Notes: generated from the sequence alone by a model not told the origin. 64,000 nucleotides of DNA from Microcoleus sp. bin38.metabat.b11b12b14.051 (GCF_013299165.1 NZ_JAAFKD010000013.1:1-64000), one strand, 5' to 3'; shown: positions 34,332-43,736, counted from the stretch's first letter. Made by a program: numbers and translations.

Positions 34332-35378
34332 TTGAGTCTCGATCGGGAATCAAAACTAGCTGTAACTCTGGGAGATCCGGCGGGAATTGGCCCGGAAGTG
34401 ATTCTCAAGGCCTTGGCAGATCCGGCTGCTGCTGTGATGGCGACGGTTTTCGGCGATCGGGCAATTTTGCAGCAAACTTACGATAAGTTGCGATCGATCG
34501 ATCCTGCACAATCTTTGGCAAATCCCGAAACATTAAACATTATTGATATCCCACACGTCAGCAAGTGGGGAGCGATTGTCCCGGGTGTGGGCTCAGCAGC
34601 GAGCGGGGCGGCTAGCTTTGAGTATATGGAAAAAGCGATCGCCCGTACCCTCGCCGGCGAATTTGGTGCGATCGTCACCGGCCCGATTTCCAAAACTTGC
34701 TGGCAAGCAGCCGGTTACAATTATCCAGGACAAACAGAACTCCTGGCAGAAAAAGCCAAATCGCAGCGGTTCGGAATGCTGTTTGCCGCCACATCTCCAC
34801 ACAGCGGCTGGACGCTGGTAACTTTACTCGCTACCACACATATTTCCCTGCGTCAAGTACCCGACGCTTTGAATCCAGAATTGCTGAGCGAAAAACTCGA
34901 ATTGCTGGTAGAGTGTTTGCGGGAAGATTTTGGACTGGAAAGACCAAAAATTGCGATTTCAGGGTTAAATCCTCACAGCGGCGAAAATGGCAAACTGGGA
35001 AATGAAGAGCAAGACTGGATGATAGCTTGGTTGGAAACGCAGCGCGATCGCTTTCCTCAAGTGCAGTTAGACGGGCCAATACCCCCAGATACCATGTGGG
35101 TAAAACCAGCTAAAGTTTGGTACGGTTTAGCCAAACAAGCTCACGACGGTTACTTGGCAATGTATCACGACCAAGGCTTGATTCCTGTAAAATTGATGGC
35201 TTTCGATCGAGCAGTCAACACGACAATTGGCTTGCCTTTTGTCCGCACGTCTCCCGATCACGGCACAGCTTTTGATATTGTAGGTCAAGGACTTGCCGAT
35301 GCCTCCAGCATGAAAGCAGCATTGCAGTTGGCTGCCCAGTTGGCTAGTCGCAGAACAGCAGTTAAAATAGGGCGATAG
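34332..35378 (+). CDS. pdxA: 4-hydroxythreonine-4-phosphate dehydrogenase
   Basis: PdxA oxidises 4-phosphooxy-threonine in the deoxyxylulose 5-phosphate-dependent pathway to pyridoxal phosphate (vitamin B6). Motifs: [15 protein letters not shown] at the N-terminus, [32 protein letters not shown], the metal-site histidine in [25 protein letters not shown], and [19 protein letters not shown] plus [17 protein letters not shown] near the end. I choose the TTG at 34332 (348 residues) because GGGAGAG sits 7 bp before it; the frame is open to a TTG at 34314. Cytoplasmic homodimer with a divalent metal. It is followed after 123 bp by an unrelated large gene. Confidence 0.93.
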   Translation: MSLDRESKLAVTLGDPAGIGPEVILKALADPAAAVMATVFGDRAILQQTYDKLRSIDPAQSLANPETLNIIDIPHVSKWGAIVPGVGSAASGAASFEYMEKAIARTLAGEFGAIVTGPISKTCWQAAGYNYPGQTELLAEKAKSQRFGMLFAATSPHSGWTLVTLLATTHISLRQVPDALNPELLSEKLELLVECLREDFGLERPKIAISGLNPHSGENGKLGNEEQDWMIAWLETQRDRFPQVQLDGPIPPDTMWVKPAKVWYGLAKQAHDGYLAMYHDQGLIPVKLMAFDRAVNTTIGLPFVRTSPDHGTAFDIVGQGLADASSMKAALQLAAQLASRRTAVKIGR

Positions 35379-35501
35379 CTATAGTACCTCTGAGACTGCG
35401 AAAAAATTATGTTATTTCTATCGCTCTTGGCACGCGCGCCACGCAACAAGCAAGCTGGTCATTTTAGTCGATCGGTTAAAATCAGATTTTGGTAACACAC
35501 T

Positions 35502-38500
35502 ATGACAGCATCTAATGATAATCCCAGCCAACTATATCAGCCAGAAAAAGAGGTTTCTGAGGCAAATATGCCACTTCCTAAAGCTGGAGATCAACTTCAG
35601 GAATTGCTAGTCATACTGACAGAATTGCAGTTATTAAAAAAAACCAAAAAGGGAGCCACCGAGCTAAAGTTACCGCTATCAGAAAAGTCTAGGGATCGAA
35701 TAGAGGAGGAAGAAAATCGGCGCAATCAATTGTCTTTTCGGATCGAACCACCTGCGATCATACCGGAAATATTGAATAACAATGAAGAGATCCCATCTCA
35801 AAGACGAGAAAACCACGATCGGGAACCTAATTCATCTAAAACAGCGAAGGTAGCCAATAATTATCGACCCTCCGAGGAAGATTTAGAACAAGCAGTTGAG
35901 GAGTTTAAGCGGTTGCAGCAACTGCTGTTTGAAAGGGATTTGCCAGAATTTTATAGTAATGTTTTTAGCGTGGAACAAAGGTTAGAAAACTTTGAAAAGC
36001 TAATGTCTGAGCCGAAAGAGTTGATGAATTTAATGAAACCGTTAATTCCGGAATTGGTGAAAGAAGAATTAGAGCGGTTAAAGTCGGAATTAAATAAGGC
36101 GATCGAACTAGCAAGCAACAATCAAACTAATCGCCTAGAAGTGCAGGGAAAATTAGCAGATTTAGAAAATCAAATTGCTGAATTTTACCAGCAGATCCCG
36201 CATCCCGAACAGTTAATGAAGCGGCTGATGCCGGTGGTAGGCGATCTGCTCAACCGCAGGCTAGAGGAGTCGAAGTCAGAAATAGCTTCGGCGATCGCAC
36301 CGACAGTCAATCAAGTAATTCACAATCAAAATGGGCTGGAAGAAAAAGTAGTAGTAATTGAAGATAAAGTTGCGAATATTCAGCAGCGTTACCAGCAGCA
36401 GCCTGAAGATTTAATCAAGCAGCTAGTACCGATAGTTAGCGACTTGCTCAGCCGCAAAATTAGTGAATTAAAATTAGAGGTTGTAGAAGCTGTCGCACCG
36501 TCAGTACAAGTAAGAATAGCTTGGGTAGAAATAGAAGAAAAAGTATTGAGCATCATCGAGCGCCGGCTGGCGGTGCAACAGTCACAAATCCAGACGCCAG
36601 AAGAGATTAGGGCTATGGTAATCCCAGCAATCACTGATTTGCTGAACCGGAAAATTGATGAATCAAGATTAGAGGTAGCAGCGGCGATTGAACCTTTGAT
36701 TGAATCAGCAATTCTGCAAAGAGAAGTTCAAGGAAAATTCAGCGACGTAGAAAGCAGGCTAAATAATCTTCAGCGCCAGCAAAAGTCTCAACCGGAAGAA
36801 ATCATGGCAAGGTTGATGCCGTTAATGATTGAGTCGCTGAATCGGAAAATTGATGAGACAAAGTTAGAGGTGAAAGAGGCGATCGCCCCGGCTGTCAACA
36901 CCGCTATTGAAAACAGCGGTATTGCAGGACAATTATTAAAGAATGACAATAAAATAGTCGAACTTCAGCAGCAATTTTTAGCCGAAATCGAAGGCTTGAT
37001 GGCAAGAATCATGCCCGCGATTGTAGAGATGCTGTCCCGAAACATCCGGGAAGCTAAGTTAGAGATAGAATCTGCGATCGCCCCCGCTGTAGATGCCATC
37101 ATTCAGCATCAAAGGATTGATGAAAGACTCGGGAATATCGAACAAAAAATTGTGGCGATCGAACACCGAATTTATGAATCGACAGACTTGTTTACCGATT
37201 TACTCAAACCTTTGATTGACGAGCTGATGGTTAGCCATCACGCCCAACTCGAAAAATCAGTTATCGAATCTATTTTACCATTGTTAGATGAAGTTGTGGG
37301 TTATAATTACAAACTCAACGGTAAAGTCGAGGAACTGGAACGCAAAATAGCCAATGCAGAATGGGGAAGCAATCGGGAACAAATAGCATCCACAATTAAA
37401 CAGATATTTCCCGAAATGATGCTCCAAACAATTAATGAGTCGAGACCATCATTTACCGAAACCATAGCGCCGATAATAGATGAAGTAATTAATACCAAAA
37501 CCCGAGAAAACAAGCAGTCGATGGGAATAGCCATATCTCCGGCGATTCCTGTGGGAATAAGCCACAGAATCAGTGAATCGCCAGATGAAATTGCGATGGC
37601 GATCGCACCGGAAATGGCCTCGGCTATCAAACAGCAAATCGTTATCAAGCAAGAAGCCATGTCGGATGCCCTCTATCCGATCATCGGCAGCACAATTTTA
37701 AAATACATGGCTGAGACGATGCGGGAGATTAATGAAAAACTAGAATCATCTTTAAGTCCTGAGGGAATTACTCGCAAAATAAAATCCAAAATCCAGGGCA
37801 TTTCTGAAGCAGAATTGCTGATGAAAGAAACAACCCCGCTGACTGTTAAAGCTGTCTTTTTAATCCAAACAGCATCGGGCTTAGTAATTGCAGCAGTGCA
37901 GCAGTCTGAACGCGAACAGTTAGAATCAGATATGGTAGCGGGGATGCTGACTGCTATTCGCTCTTTTGTCAACGATTGTATAGTTCAGTCGGGAAATATT
38001 GCCGAGATTGATGCTATAGAATACGGCACATCTACGATTGTATTAGAAGTAGCGGGTTCGTGTTATCTAGCAGTAGTGGTGCAAGGAGAAACGCGCCAGT
38101 GGTTTAAGTACAAAATGCGAGCCATATTCAAAAATATTATTGAAGAATACGGCAATCAAATCCAGTCATTTAACGGCGATCCCACCAGTGTGCCGGCAGA
38201 AGTAAACTCAAACTTGGAAAAATTAATCGTCGCGACAGAGGTTAAAGTAAAATCTGCTAAGCCGCCAATTTTACCAATTATCGGTTTAGCAGCCTTAGGT
38301 TTAATTGGCGTACCTTGGGGCATTCATCAATACCGCAGCACAATTGCAGCGAGGTTAGAAGCAGATACGAATTTAGCTTTACAATCTGCTCCGGAGTTAT
38401 CGGTTTATCGCCTCGCGGTAGATGTTAAAGATCGAGTTTTGGAGATTTCAGGACGAGTGCCAAATCAAAAACTGCGATCGCAAGCGGGAAAAATTGCTCA

Positions 38501-39110
38501 GGATACAGCTCCCCAATTAAGAATTGACAATAAAATTATAGCCGTTGAAGTACCTCCCGATCCGATTTTAGCCGAAGCCGATGTCAAGCGCACGACCGCT
38601 CTTTTGAATAAACTAGAAAACATTGATATCTCGGCTCGCTATGCAGAGGGGAAAGTCACCGTTGCAGGTAGCGTGAGCCAAGCGGCAGATGCTCAGAAAA
38701 TAACTCAAGCTTTTGAGAAAATCCCGGGGGTGAAGTCTGTAACAAATACAGTGACAGTTGAAACTCAACCGTCGTTAAAGGCAATGGGAATTAAGCTTTA
38801 TTTCAGTACGGGTTCAGCAATTTTGCCTCCTAAAGACGTAGCAGAAAAGGTGAGCAAAGTCAAGGAATATATGGAAAAAAATAGCACGAAGAATTTGAGG
38901 ATAATTGGCTACAGCGATTTTAAAAGCAGTCCTGCGGAAAATCAAAATTTGGCGCTGGAAAGGGCGAAAAATGTGAAAGCTGCTTTGGTTAAACAAGGGA
39001 TAAACGGCAATAGAATACAAGTTGCTTCTACGAAGGGTCGTCCCGAAGGTGTGGAGCCAAATCAATCGCTGTCGCTGAGCAGATTGGTAGTATTTGAGGT
39101 GGTAAATTAA
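35502..39110 (+). CDS. Large coiled-coil protein with roadblock-like, BON and OmpA domains
   Basis: This 1202-residue protein has a long helical N-terminal part. From about residue 175 to 760 a unit of roughly 75-85 residues recurs (PEELMKRLMPVVGDLLNRR type, then E..K.E...AIAP.V and a coiled segment). Residues 785-905 resemble a longin/roadblock-like domain (VFLIQTASGLVIAAV...MVAGMLTAIRSFV). A single transmembrane helix follows (ILPIIGLAALGLIGVPWGI, about 921-940), then two BON-like domains and a C-terminal OmpA-like peptidoglycan-binding domain (LYFSTGSAILPP, NQNLALERAKNVKAAL). The OmpA end is altered: the usual NRRVEI motif reads SRLVVFEV. It is probably anchored in the inner membrane with the C-terminus in the periplasm, linking a cytoplasmic scaffold to the wall (inference). 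Confidence 0.78.
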   Translation: MTASNDNPSQLYQPEKEVSEANMPLPKAGDQLQELLVILTELQLLKKTKKGATELKLPLSEKSRDRIEEEENRRNQLSFRIEPPAIIPEILNNNEEIPSQRRENHDREPNSSKTAKVANNYRPSEEDLEQAVEEFKRLQQLLFERDLPEFYSNVFSVEQRLENFEKLMSEPKELMNLMKPLIPELVKEELERLKSELNKAIELASNNQTNRLEVQGKLADLENQIAEFYQQIPHPEQLMKRLMPVVGDLLNRRLEESKSEIASAIAPTVNQVIHNQNGLEEKVVVIEDKVANIQQRYQQQPEDLIKQLVPIVSDLLSRKISELKLEVVEAVAPSVQVRIAWVEIEEKVLSIIERRLAVQQSQIQTPEEIRAMVIPAITDLLNRKIDESRLEVAAAIEPLIESAILQREVQGKFSDVESRLNNLQRQQKSQPEEIMARLMPLMIESLNRKIDETKLEVKEAIAPAVNTAIENSGIAGQLLKNDNKIVELQQQFLAEIEGLMARIMPAIVEMLSRNIREAKLEIESAIAPAVDAIIQHQRIDERLGNIEQKIVAIEHRIYESTDLFTDLLKPLIDELMVSHHAQLEKSVIESILPLLDEVVGYNYKLNGKVEELERKIANAEWGSNREQIASTIKQIFPEMMLQTINESRPSFTETIAPIIDEVINTKTRENKQSMGIAISPAIPVGISHRISESPDEIAMAIAPEMASAIKQQIVIKQEAMSDALYPIIGSTILKYMAETMREINEKLESSLSPEGITRKIKSKIQGISEAELLMKETTPLTVKAVFLIQTASGLVIAAVQQSEREQLESDMVAGMLTAIRSFVNDCIVQSGNIAEIDAIEYGTSTIVLEVAGSCYLAVVVQGETRQWFKYKMRAIFKNIIEEYGNQIQSFNGDPTSVPAEVNSNLEKLIVATEVKVKSAKPPILPIIGLAALGLIGVPWGIHQYRSTIAARLEADTNLALQSAPELSVYRLAVDVKDRVLEISGRVPNQKLRSQAGKIAQDTAPQLRIDNKIIAVEVPPDPILAEADVKRTTALLNKLENIDISARYAEGKVTVAGSVSQAADAQKITQAFEKIPGVKSVTNTVTVETQPSLKAMGIKLYFSTGSAILPPKDVAEKVSKVKEYMEKNSTKNLRIIGYSDFKSSPAENQNLALERAKNVKAALVKQGINGNRIQVASTKGRPEGVEPNQSLSLSRLVVFEVVN

Positions 39111-39457
39111 ATTTGGTAATTAGTAATTGGTAATGGGTAATGGGTAATGGGTAATTGGTAAATAAGAGTCGGCGAATGGAATTCGCGACTACACAAACGA
39201 TGTCCGCCTCCGCGGACTGAAGAGGTCGGCGGTTGAAACCAGGCCTATAGGAAGAAAGTGTAGCGCGATCGGGGACGCTCGCACTCAGATATGATTCGGA
39301 TGTCACCGGATTTGAACTCACGCCTTGATGATATTTAAAACATCCTAATGACTAACAACTACTGACGGCAGGACTAATGAGTAATGACTAATGACGGCAG
39401 GACTAATGAGGGCGGGCACGGGGGCACCGCCCCTACCTACCTACTGACTAATGACTC
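39111..39457. other. Repeat-rich intergenic region
   Basis: No gene seen. It carries GGTAATTGGTAATGGGTAA short repeats (39114-39160), a GGCGGTTGAAACC unit, ACTAATGACGGCAGG repeats and a GGGCGGGCACGGGGGCACCG copy near 39410. Confidence 0.55.
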
Positions 39458-40249
39458 TTAATTTAATTGAACTCGCCCGGAGGTAAATGCTTGTATTCGA
39501 TCGCCCGCCAAGCATACTAACAACCGGCCGCATCCGTCAATCCCGGCCGCTTCTCCGCAGATGGTTTCCGAGGAAAGCTCGATCGCCACATTACACCCAA
39601 TCAGCGCATCGCGGCGGCGCAATTCCGGTAACAGCCGCGCTAAACCGGACTTGGAGGGTGGCTTGTCGGTGGTGGAAAACATATCGCCTAGTTCGAGTAA
39701 ATAGCGCCGCAGTCGATCGAGCAAACAGAGTTCATCTGGCACATTACTAACAATAGAATGCAAGCTTACCGCATTGCCGATCGCTCTTGTATCCAATCCC
39801 GCAGCCGCGAAATCTACGCAGCGGTTGACTCCTATTCCGACAACCGTCCGAGTGCCGAAAGTGTTACCGGAAGTGGCTTCACAGAGAATTCCGGCTAATT
39901 TTTGGCGATCGATCCAGACATCATTCGGCCATTTCAGGCGCAGCATATCACGACATTCGGGCACCAAATCCTCGATCGCAAAAATCACAGCTAAACCAAC
40001 TGCTAAACTGAGTCCGGGTAATAGATTCGGGTTGAGGTTGTCGAGGACAAAACTTGCAGTTAAAACACCTGTTGGGGAATGCCAAGTGCGATCGTGTTGT
40101 CCGCGCCCGCTGGTTTGCCGCTTAGTAAATATTACATCTCCGTGGTGCAGTTGGTCTGCGCGGGCGATCGCCCAGGTGTTGGTACTCGCACAGGTATCTA
40201 AGGTGTGCAGCCAGTGACGCACTAACTCATTATCAACAGTATTTATCAA
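39458..40249 (-). CDS. birA: Biotin--[acetyl-CoA-carboxylase] ligase
   Basis: This 263-residue enzyme makes biotinyl-AMP and transfers biotin to the acetyl-CoA carboxylase carrier protein. Visible motifs: STNTWAIARADQLHHGDVIF, the biotinyl-AMP loop SGRGQHDRTWHSPTGVL, LKWPNDVWIDRQKLAGILCE and VVGIGVNRCVDF. There is no N-terminal DNA-binding domain, so it is a monofunctional (group I) ligase, as usual in cyanobacteria, and does not act as a repressor. The loop reads GRGQHD where Escherichia coli has GRGRRG, a common variation. The C-terminal beta domain is present (IDGCGRLLVCL). Single gene on the minus strand. Confidence 0.92.
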   Translation of the reverse strand: MINTVDNELVRHWLHTLDTCASTNTWAIARADQLHHGDVIFTKRQTSGRGQHDRTWHSPTGVLTASFVLDNLNPNLLPGLSLAVGLAVIFAIEDLVPECRDMLRLKWPNDVWIDRQKLAGILCEATSGNTFGTRTVVGIGVNRCVDFAAAGLDTRAIGNAVSLHSIVSNVPDELCLLDRLRRYLLELGDMFSTTDKPPSKSGLARLLPELRRRDALIGCNVAIELSSETICGEAAGIDGCGRLLVCLAGDRIQAFTSGRVQLN

Positions 40250-40593
40250 CCTTACCTCAGTAGGAATATCCCCTATCCTCTCAACTTCATTATTTTCTAA
40301 TTTATTGAGATTTTTTCATATCATTTTTCACGAAAATTATATCGCACGGTGCATATTAATTATTCATCTCTCTATTCTCTTCCTCTGTGTTCTCTGTGTT
40401 CTCTGCGGTTAAATCATATTGTATAACTCTGAAATTTATCCCAAATTTATGCCATTTCAATACGTAATCCTAGGGAGTAAGAAACCCAGTTTCTTCGTAT
40501 ATATCTAGTTGAAAAACCAATATTTATCCCAGAAAACGGGTTTCTTTAGCCTTAGTTTTACCCTGAAAAAAGACAAGCAATCACCAGCACCAT
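40250..40593. repeat. Intergenic region with a dispersed palindrome
   Basis: A diverged AAACCGGG-family element lies at 40481-40557 (arms GAAACCCAGTTTCTTC and AGAAAACGGGTTTCTT). CTCTGTGTTCTCTG repeats occur at 40386-40410. No gene seen. Confidence 0.55.
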
Positions 40594-41520
40594 TTACGCT
40601 GATTTCCCTTGCATTTCCAGCAACTCAGGAATCGTCACAAACCGATATCCCTGCTGTTTCAAACCAGCAATCATCTCCGGTAAAGCCTTAATAGTACGCG
40701 ATCGATCGCCCCCGCCGTCGTGCATCAACACGATCGCCCCCGGCTTCGCACCCTTCAACACATTCTCCACAAAAGCCGACGGTTGAGCGCGCGGATCGGT
40801 ATCGGCAGAAGTTACCGACCACATCACCACAGAATAATTATGTTCCTTAGCATACTTAGCCAAACCATTATTCAAAACTCCTCCCGGCGGACGGAAATAA
40901 GTCGTCTTAACTCCCGTCGTTTCGTAAATAAGTTTTGCCGTGCGATCGATTTCATTAGCCGCTGTCGCCGCATCCATCCCATCGTACCAATGATGCCACG
41001 TATGATTACCGATCGCGTGACCTTGGGCCACAACTCGGCGAGCAATTTCGGGAGAACTTTCTAGAGATTTACCTATCCAAAAAAATGTAGCTTTAACATC
41101 ATTTTGCTTAAAAATATCCAGCATTTGTTCAGTCGTTTCCGGCCACGGCCCGTCATCAACAGTTAGCGCAATAACTTTCTGAGAATATTTGATTGTTCCC
41201 TCAAAAACAGTTTTTCCCTGAAACTGTTCCGGTGGCACAAAAGTCAAGCGTTTTTCTTTAGATTCCAATACAGTGAGAAGTTTCTCAAATGTGCGATCGA
41301 GATTAAAGCCTGTTTGATTGTCCCCAACCTCGTTTGGTAACGGATTTATCGTTAAGGATTGGTCGAGGTTCTGCACCGCGGCGGTTGCAGGCTTGTCACT
41401 TCCTTGTTGATTTCCGGGCAGTAGCGTACCTATGATAAAGCTCATTGCAGCCGCAGTCAGGGCGATCGCCACAAAACGCCATTTTTTTCGCAGTCTTTGA
41501 AACAGATGATTTCCGGTCAC
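40594..41520 (-). CDS. Polysaccharide deacetylase family protein (NodB homology domain)
   Basis: This 308-residue protein has an N-terminal membrane anchor or signal (about residues 15-34) and a carbohydrate esterase family 4 domain outside the membrane. Motif 1 is TVDDGPWPET (catalytic base and metal Asp), motif 2 is GNHTWHHW (metal His pair), motif 3 RPPGG, then VMWSVTSADTDP and IVLMHDGGGDRSRTI (catalytic His). It probably removes acetyl groups from peptidoglycan or another polysaccharide of the envelope. All metal ligands are present. It is alone on the minus strand, divergent from the tRNA array. Confidence 0.9.
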   Translation of the reverse strand: MTGNHLFQRLRKKWRFVAIALTAAAMSFIIGTLLPGNQQGSDKPATAAVQNLDQSLTINPLPNEVGDNQTGFNLDRTFEKLLTVLESKEKRLTFVPPEQFQGKTVFEGTIKYSQKVIALTVDDGPWPETTEQMLDIFKQNDVKATFFWIGKSLESSPEIARRVVAQGHAIGNHTWHHWYDGMDAATAANEIDRTAKLIYETTGVKTTYFRPPGGVLNNGLAKYAKEHNYSVVMWSVTSADTDPRAQPSAFVENVLKGAKPGAIVLMHDGGGDRSRTIKALPEMIAGLKQQGYRFVTIPELLEMQGKSA

Positions 41521-41891
41521 TTGAAATTCCTTTCATTCCACACTGCCGATAATGATAATGGGAATTTCAGGGAAAAGAAACCTAATTTTTAATAAATATG
41601 TCTCAGCGGGGATTGACAGCGGCATCGGAAGGGCGATCGAATGCGATGGGATGCGGGCGATCGGCATAACCGCGATTTCAATCGCCGGGTGTATCTTTAG
41701 GGCGATCGGTCAGCAGGCCCTCAAAAAAAATTATTGTAGTACAGTTCAAACATCGGATTTACCTCGGGCTACAGCACCAGTTTAGCAGCCGAACGTCTTG
41801 ATTTATCGTTGTTTTTGGGGCGAGAGTGTTGGTGGGGGCGATCGACACCCACCTTAAAAAACCAAATTTAAAAAAAACTTGTATTACCCCC

Positions 41892-41921
41892 TTGACAGTC
41901 TCGTAGTACGCAGTGTAGTAT
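41892..41921 (+). promoter_or_regulatory. Candidate sigma70-type promoter of the tRNA array
   Basis: TTGACA at 41892-41897 and TAGTAT at 41916-41921 with an 18-bp spacer lie about 185 bp before the first tRNA. The leader between contains GGCGGT (from about 42023) paired with ACCGCC (near 42080), a possible folded pre-tRNA leader. The preceding 41521-41890 has no supported gene. Confidence 0.6.
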
Positions 41922-42108
41922 AAATGTATGGCGAAGGGGAAAAGCCTCAAAGCTTTATTCCAAAAGCAATACGAACTTTGAAAACAGAATAGATAATTAA
42001 TAGTGTCACATAATTGCGGACATTGGCGGTATAGACTCCGGTAACAAAAGCCCGATCGGGTTGTAGTACGCGGAATCAACCGCCATCCCGTCCAAACAGA
42101 AATCTTGT

Positions 42109-42181
42109 GGGGTTGTAGCTCAATTGGGAGAGCGTCGCTCTGTCACAGCGAAGGTAGCGGGATCGAAACCCGTCAGCCCCG
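42109..42181 (+). tRNA. tRNA-Asp(GTC)
   Basis: First gene of the array. Acceptor GGGGTTG/CAGCCCC, anticodon loop CTGTCAC. The T-loop reads ATCGAAA, with A in place of the nearly invariant T54, and CCA is not encoded. Confidence 0.85.
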
Positions 42182-42397
42182 TGAGGCGATTTTAGATTTT
42201 AGATTTTGGATTTTGGATTTTGAATGTTTTGATTTGAAATTTTCATATTTTCATCTTAAAAAATTGAGATTTAAAATTGAGATTTAAAATTGAGATTTTA
42301 GAGAAAATCTGCAATTGAATTACTTCGGTATTTCAAACGAGATAATACCAATTTCTCTGCGGGAAGGCATCGCCTACAAAACCCGTTGGGATTCCCT

Positions 42398-42471
42398 GGT
42401 TAGGTGGCTGAGTGGCTCAAAGCGTCGGTCTGCAAAACCGAATTTCGCGGGTTCAAATCCCGCCCTAACCT
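42398..42471 (+). tRNA. tRNA-Cys(GCA)
   Basis: Acceptor GGTTAGG/CCTAACC is perfect, anticodon loop CTGCAAA, T-arm GCGGG-TTCAAAT-CCCGC. The 216 bp before it consist of GATTTT(A/G)-type short repeats and a GGGAAGGCATCGCCTAC repeat. Confidence 0.93.
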
Positions 42472-42550
42472 CTGTTCCTATTTATTCACAGGAGCAATCT
42501 AAAATTCCCAAAAGCAATCCCAAATCTAAAATCTAAAATCTAAAATCAAT

Positions 42551-42624
42551 AGTGCTGTAGGCAAATGGTTTAAGCCGCTTGGTTTTCACCCAAGTGATTG
42601 CGGGTTCAACTCCCGTCAGCACTT
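42551..42624 (+). tRNA. tRNA-Glu(TTC)
   Basis: Acceptor AGTGCTG/CAGCACT, anticodon loop TTTTCAC, T-arm GCGGG-TTCAACT-CCCGT. The first pair A1-T72 is unusual for tRNA-Glu, which normally has G1-C72. Confidence 0.85.
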
Positions 42625-42635
42625 CCAAAATTCCA

Positions 42636-42717
42636 GGGTTGGCCCTCCTATTGGCGTGGGTAGCTGTCTGTAAAACAGTAGCTTAAAGCGTTGCTGGTTC
42701 AATTCCAGCCCGACCCA
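42636..42717 (+). tRNA. tRNA-Tyr(GTA)
   Basis: Class II tRNA with a long variable arm. Acceptor GGGTTGG/CCGACCC, anticodon loop CTGTAAA, T-arm GCTGG-TTCAATT-CCAGC. Confidence 0.9.
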
Positions 42718-42791
42718 TGCGATTTTAGATTTTAGATTTTAAATTTTGGATTTCAAGATTTAAGATTTGAGATTTAAGATTGTAAATTGTG

Positions 42792-42860
42792 CAAAAAACC
42801 CGGTTTCTGAGAAAAATTTTGCATCTCTACTAGAGATATTGAGATAGAAACCGGGTTTTT
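42792..42860. repeat. Dispersed palindromic element inside the tRNA array
   Basis: Arms AAAAAACCCGGTTTCT and AGAAACCGGGTTTTT, here in the opposite order to most copies, followed by GAGTAAGTCC. Confidence 0.75.
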
Positions 42861-42908
42861 GACCCCCGCGAGTAAGTCCTGTGTAGTTAATATGCAGTTC
42901 CAAAACAA

Positions 42909-42983
42909 GAGAATGTGTTGTAACTGGACAACAATTCAGCTTGCGCAACTGAAAAATTGAGGGTTCAAATCCCTCCGTTCTCG
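42909..42983 (+). tRNA. tRNA-like gene with a 9-nt anticodon loop (Ala TGC or Arg GCG?)
   Basis: Acceptor GAGAATG/CGTTCTC and T-arm GAGGG-TTCAAAT-CCCTC are sound. The anticodon stem TTCAG/CTGAA encloses nine bases, CTTGCGCAA, so the anticodon could be TGC or GCG. Function and identity are uncertain. Confidence 0.6.
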
Positions 42984-42991
42984 CTCATTGA

Positions 42992-43078
42992 GGAGAGGTG
43001 GCCGAGAGGCTTATGGCGCTTTCCTGCTAAGAAAGAGCGGCTTAACAACCGCCGTGGGTTCAAATCCCACCTTCTCCG
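42992..43078 (+). tRNA. tRNA-Ser(GCT)
   Basis: Class II with a good variable arm (AGCGG-CTTAACAA-CCGCC type). Acceptor GGAGAGG/CTTCTCC, anticodon loop CTGCTAA, T-arm GTGGG-TTCAAAT-CCCAC. Confidence 0.93.
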
Positions 43079-43082
43079 TTTT

Positions 43083-43155
43083 CCCCCGATAGCTCAGTTG
43101 GTAGAGTGCTTGTGTGAAGAACAAGAAGTCGTCAGTTCGATACTGACTTGGGGGA
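43083..43155 (+). tRNA. tRNA-Phe(GAA)
   Basis: Acceptor CCCCCGA/TTGGGGG, anticodon loop GTGAAGA, T-arm GTCAG-TTCGATA-CTGAC. Position 1 is C rather than G, unusual for tRNA-Phe. Confidence 0.88.
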
Positions 43156-43161
43156 TTGCGT

Positions 43162-43234
43162 TGCCTTATAGCTCAATTGGTAGAGCTGCACGCTGTTAAC
43201 GTGATGGTTGTAGGTTCGATTCCTACTGAGGCAG
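43162..43234 (+). tRNA. tRNA-Asn(GTT)
   Basis: Acceptor TGCCTTA/TGAGGCA, anticodon loop CTGTTAA, T-arm GTAGG-TTCGATT-CCTAC. Seven bases separate it from tRNA-Phe, so they are surely co-transcribed. The anticodon stem has one mismatch at its base. Confidence 0.9.
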
Positions 43235-43267
43235 CCATTTTTTATAGGAATTATGCACGGGTGGCCA

Positions 43268-43332
43268 GAAACCGGGTTTTTTACGAAGATTCTTCGCTGT
43301 AGTCCGTAGATTAGGTAAAAAACCCGGTTTCT
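43268..43332. repeat. Dispersed palindromic element inside the tRNA array
   Basis: Arms GAAACCGGGTTTTTT and AAAAAACCCGGTTTC flank about 34 bp, very like the copy at 17651. Confidence 0.78.
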
Positions 43333-43363
43333 TTGGTTATAAATGTGCAATTTCCGTTTAAAT

Positions 43364-43439
43364 TGCCTGGTAGACAAATTGGTAAAGTCGCCTGTCTCTG
43401 AAACAGGAATTTATGTAGGTTCAAAGCCTACCCAGGCAT
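43364..43439 (+). tRNA. tRNA-Gln(CTG)
   Basis: Acceptor TGCCTGG/CCAGGCA perfect, anticodon loop CTCTGAA, T-arm GTAGG-TTCAAAG-CCTAC. Confidence 0.9.
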
Positions 43440-43447
43440 TGAATTAT

Positions 43448-43521
43448 TCGGAAGTCGCCTAATTGGTATGGCACCGCTCTTTGAAAGCGGAATAATGCAG
43501 GTTCAAACCCTGCCTTCCGAG
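43448..43521 (+). tRNA. tRNA-Gln(TTG)
   Basis: Acceptor TCGGAAG/CTTCCGA, anticodon loop CTTTGAA, T-arm GCAGG-TTCAAAC-CCTGC. Its D-arm closely resembles that of the interrupted gene at 47372. Confidence 0.92.
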
Positions 43522-43551
43522 TTCTGCTTTTCCAAAAGCAGTAATGATGAT

Positions 43552-43625
43552 GCTCCTGTAGCCCAATTGGCAGAGGCCGCAAGCTCAAATCTTGTGTGTT
43601 ACTGGTTCAAATCCAGTCAGGAGTA
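43552..43625 (+). tRNA. tRNA with Leu anticodon CAA on a class I body
   Basis: Acceptor GCTCCTG/CAGGAGT, anticodon loop CTCAAAT, T-arm ACTGG-TTCAAAT-CCAGT. The variable loop has only about five bases, although bacterial tRNA-Leu should be class II. Confidence 0.82.
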
Positions 43626-43651
43626 CCAAATTTTCAACTGAGTTTCTACTT

Positions 43652-43732
43652 GCTCTTGTGGCGGAATTGGCAGACGCGGCAGACTTAAAATCTGTTCTAT
43701 TTTGATTGTGAGTTCGAGTCTCACCTGGAGCA
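43652..43732 (+). tRNA. tRNA-Leu(TAA)
   Basis: Proper class II leucine tRNA, 81 nt, anticodon loop CTTAAAA. It lacks the group I intron typical of the chromosomal cyanobacterial tRNA-Leu(UAA). One mismatch (T6-T67) in the acceptor stem. Confidence 0.88.
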
Positions 43733-43736
43733 TGAA

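Noticed and set aside
39245-39330. tRNA-like GTTCAAATCC segment on the minus strand
   Set aside because: The bases around it do not form a T-stem and no other arms can be drawn.
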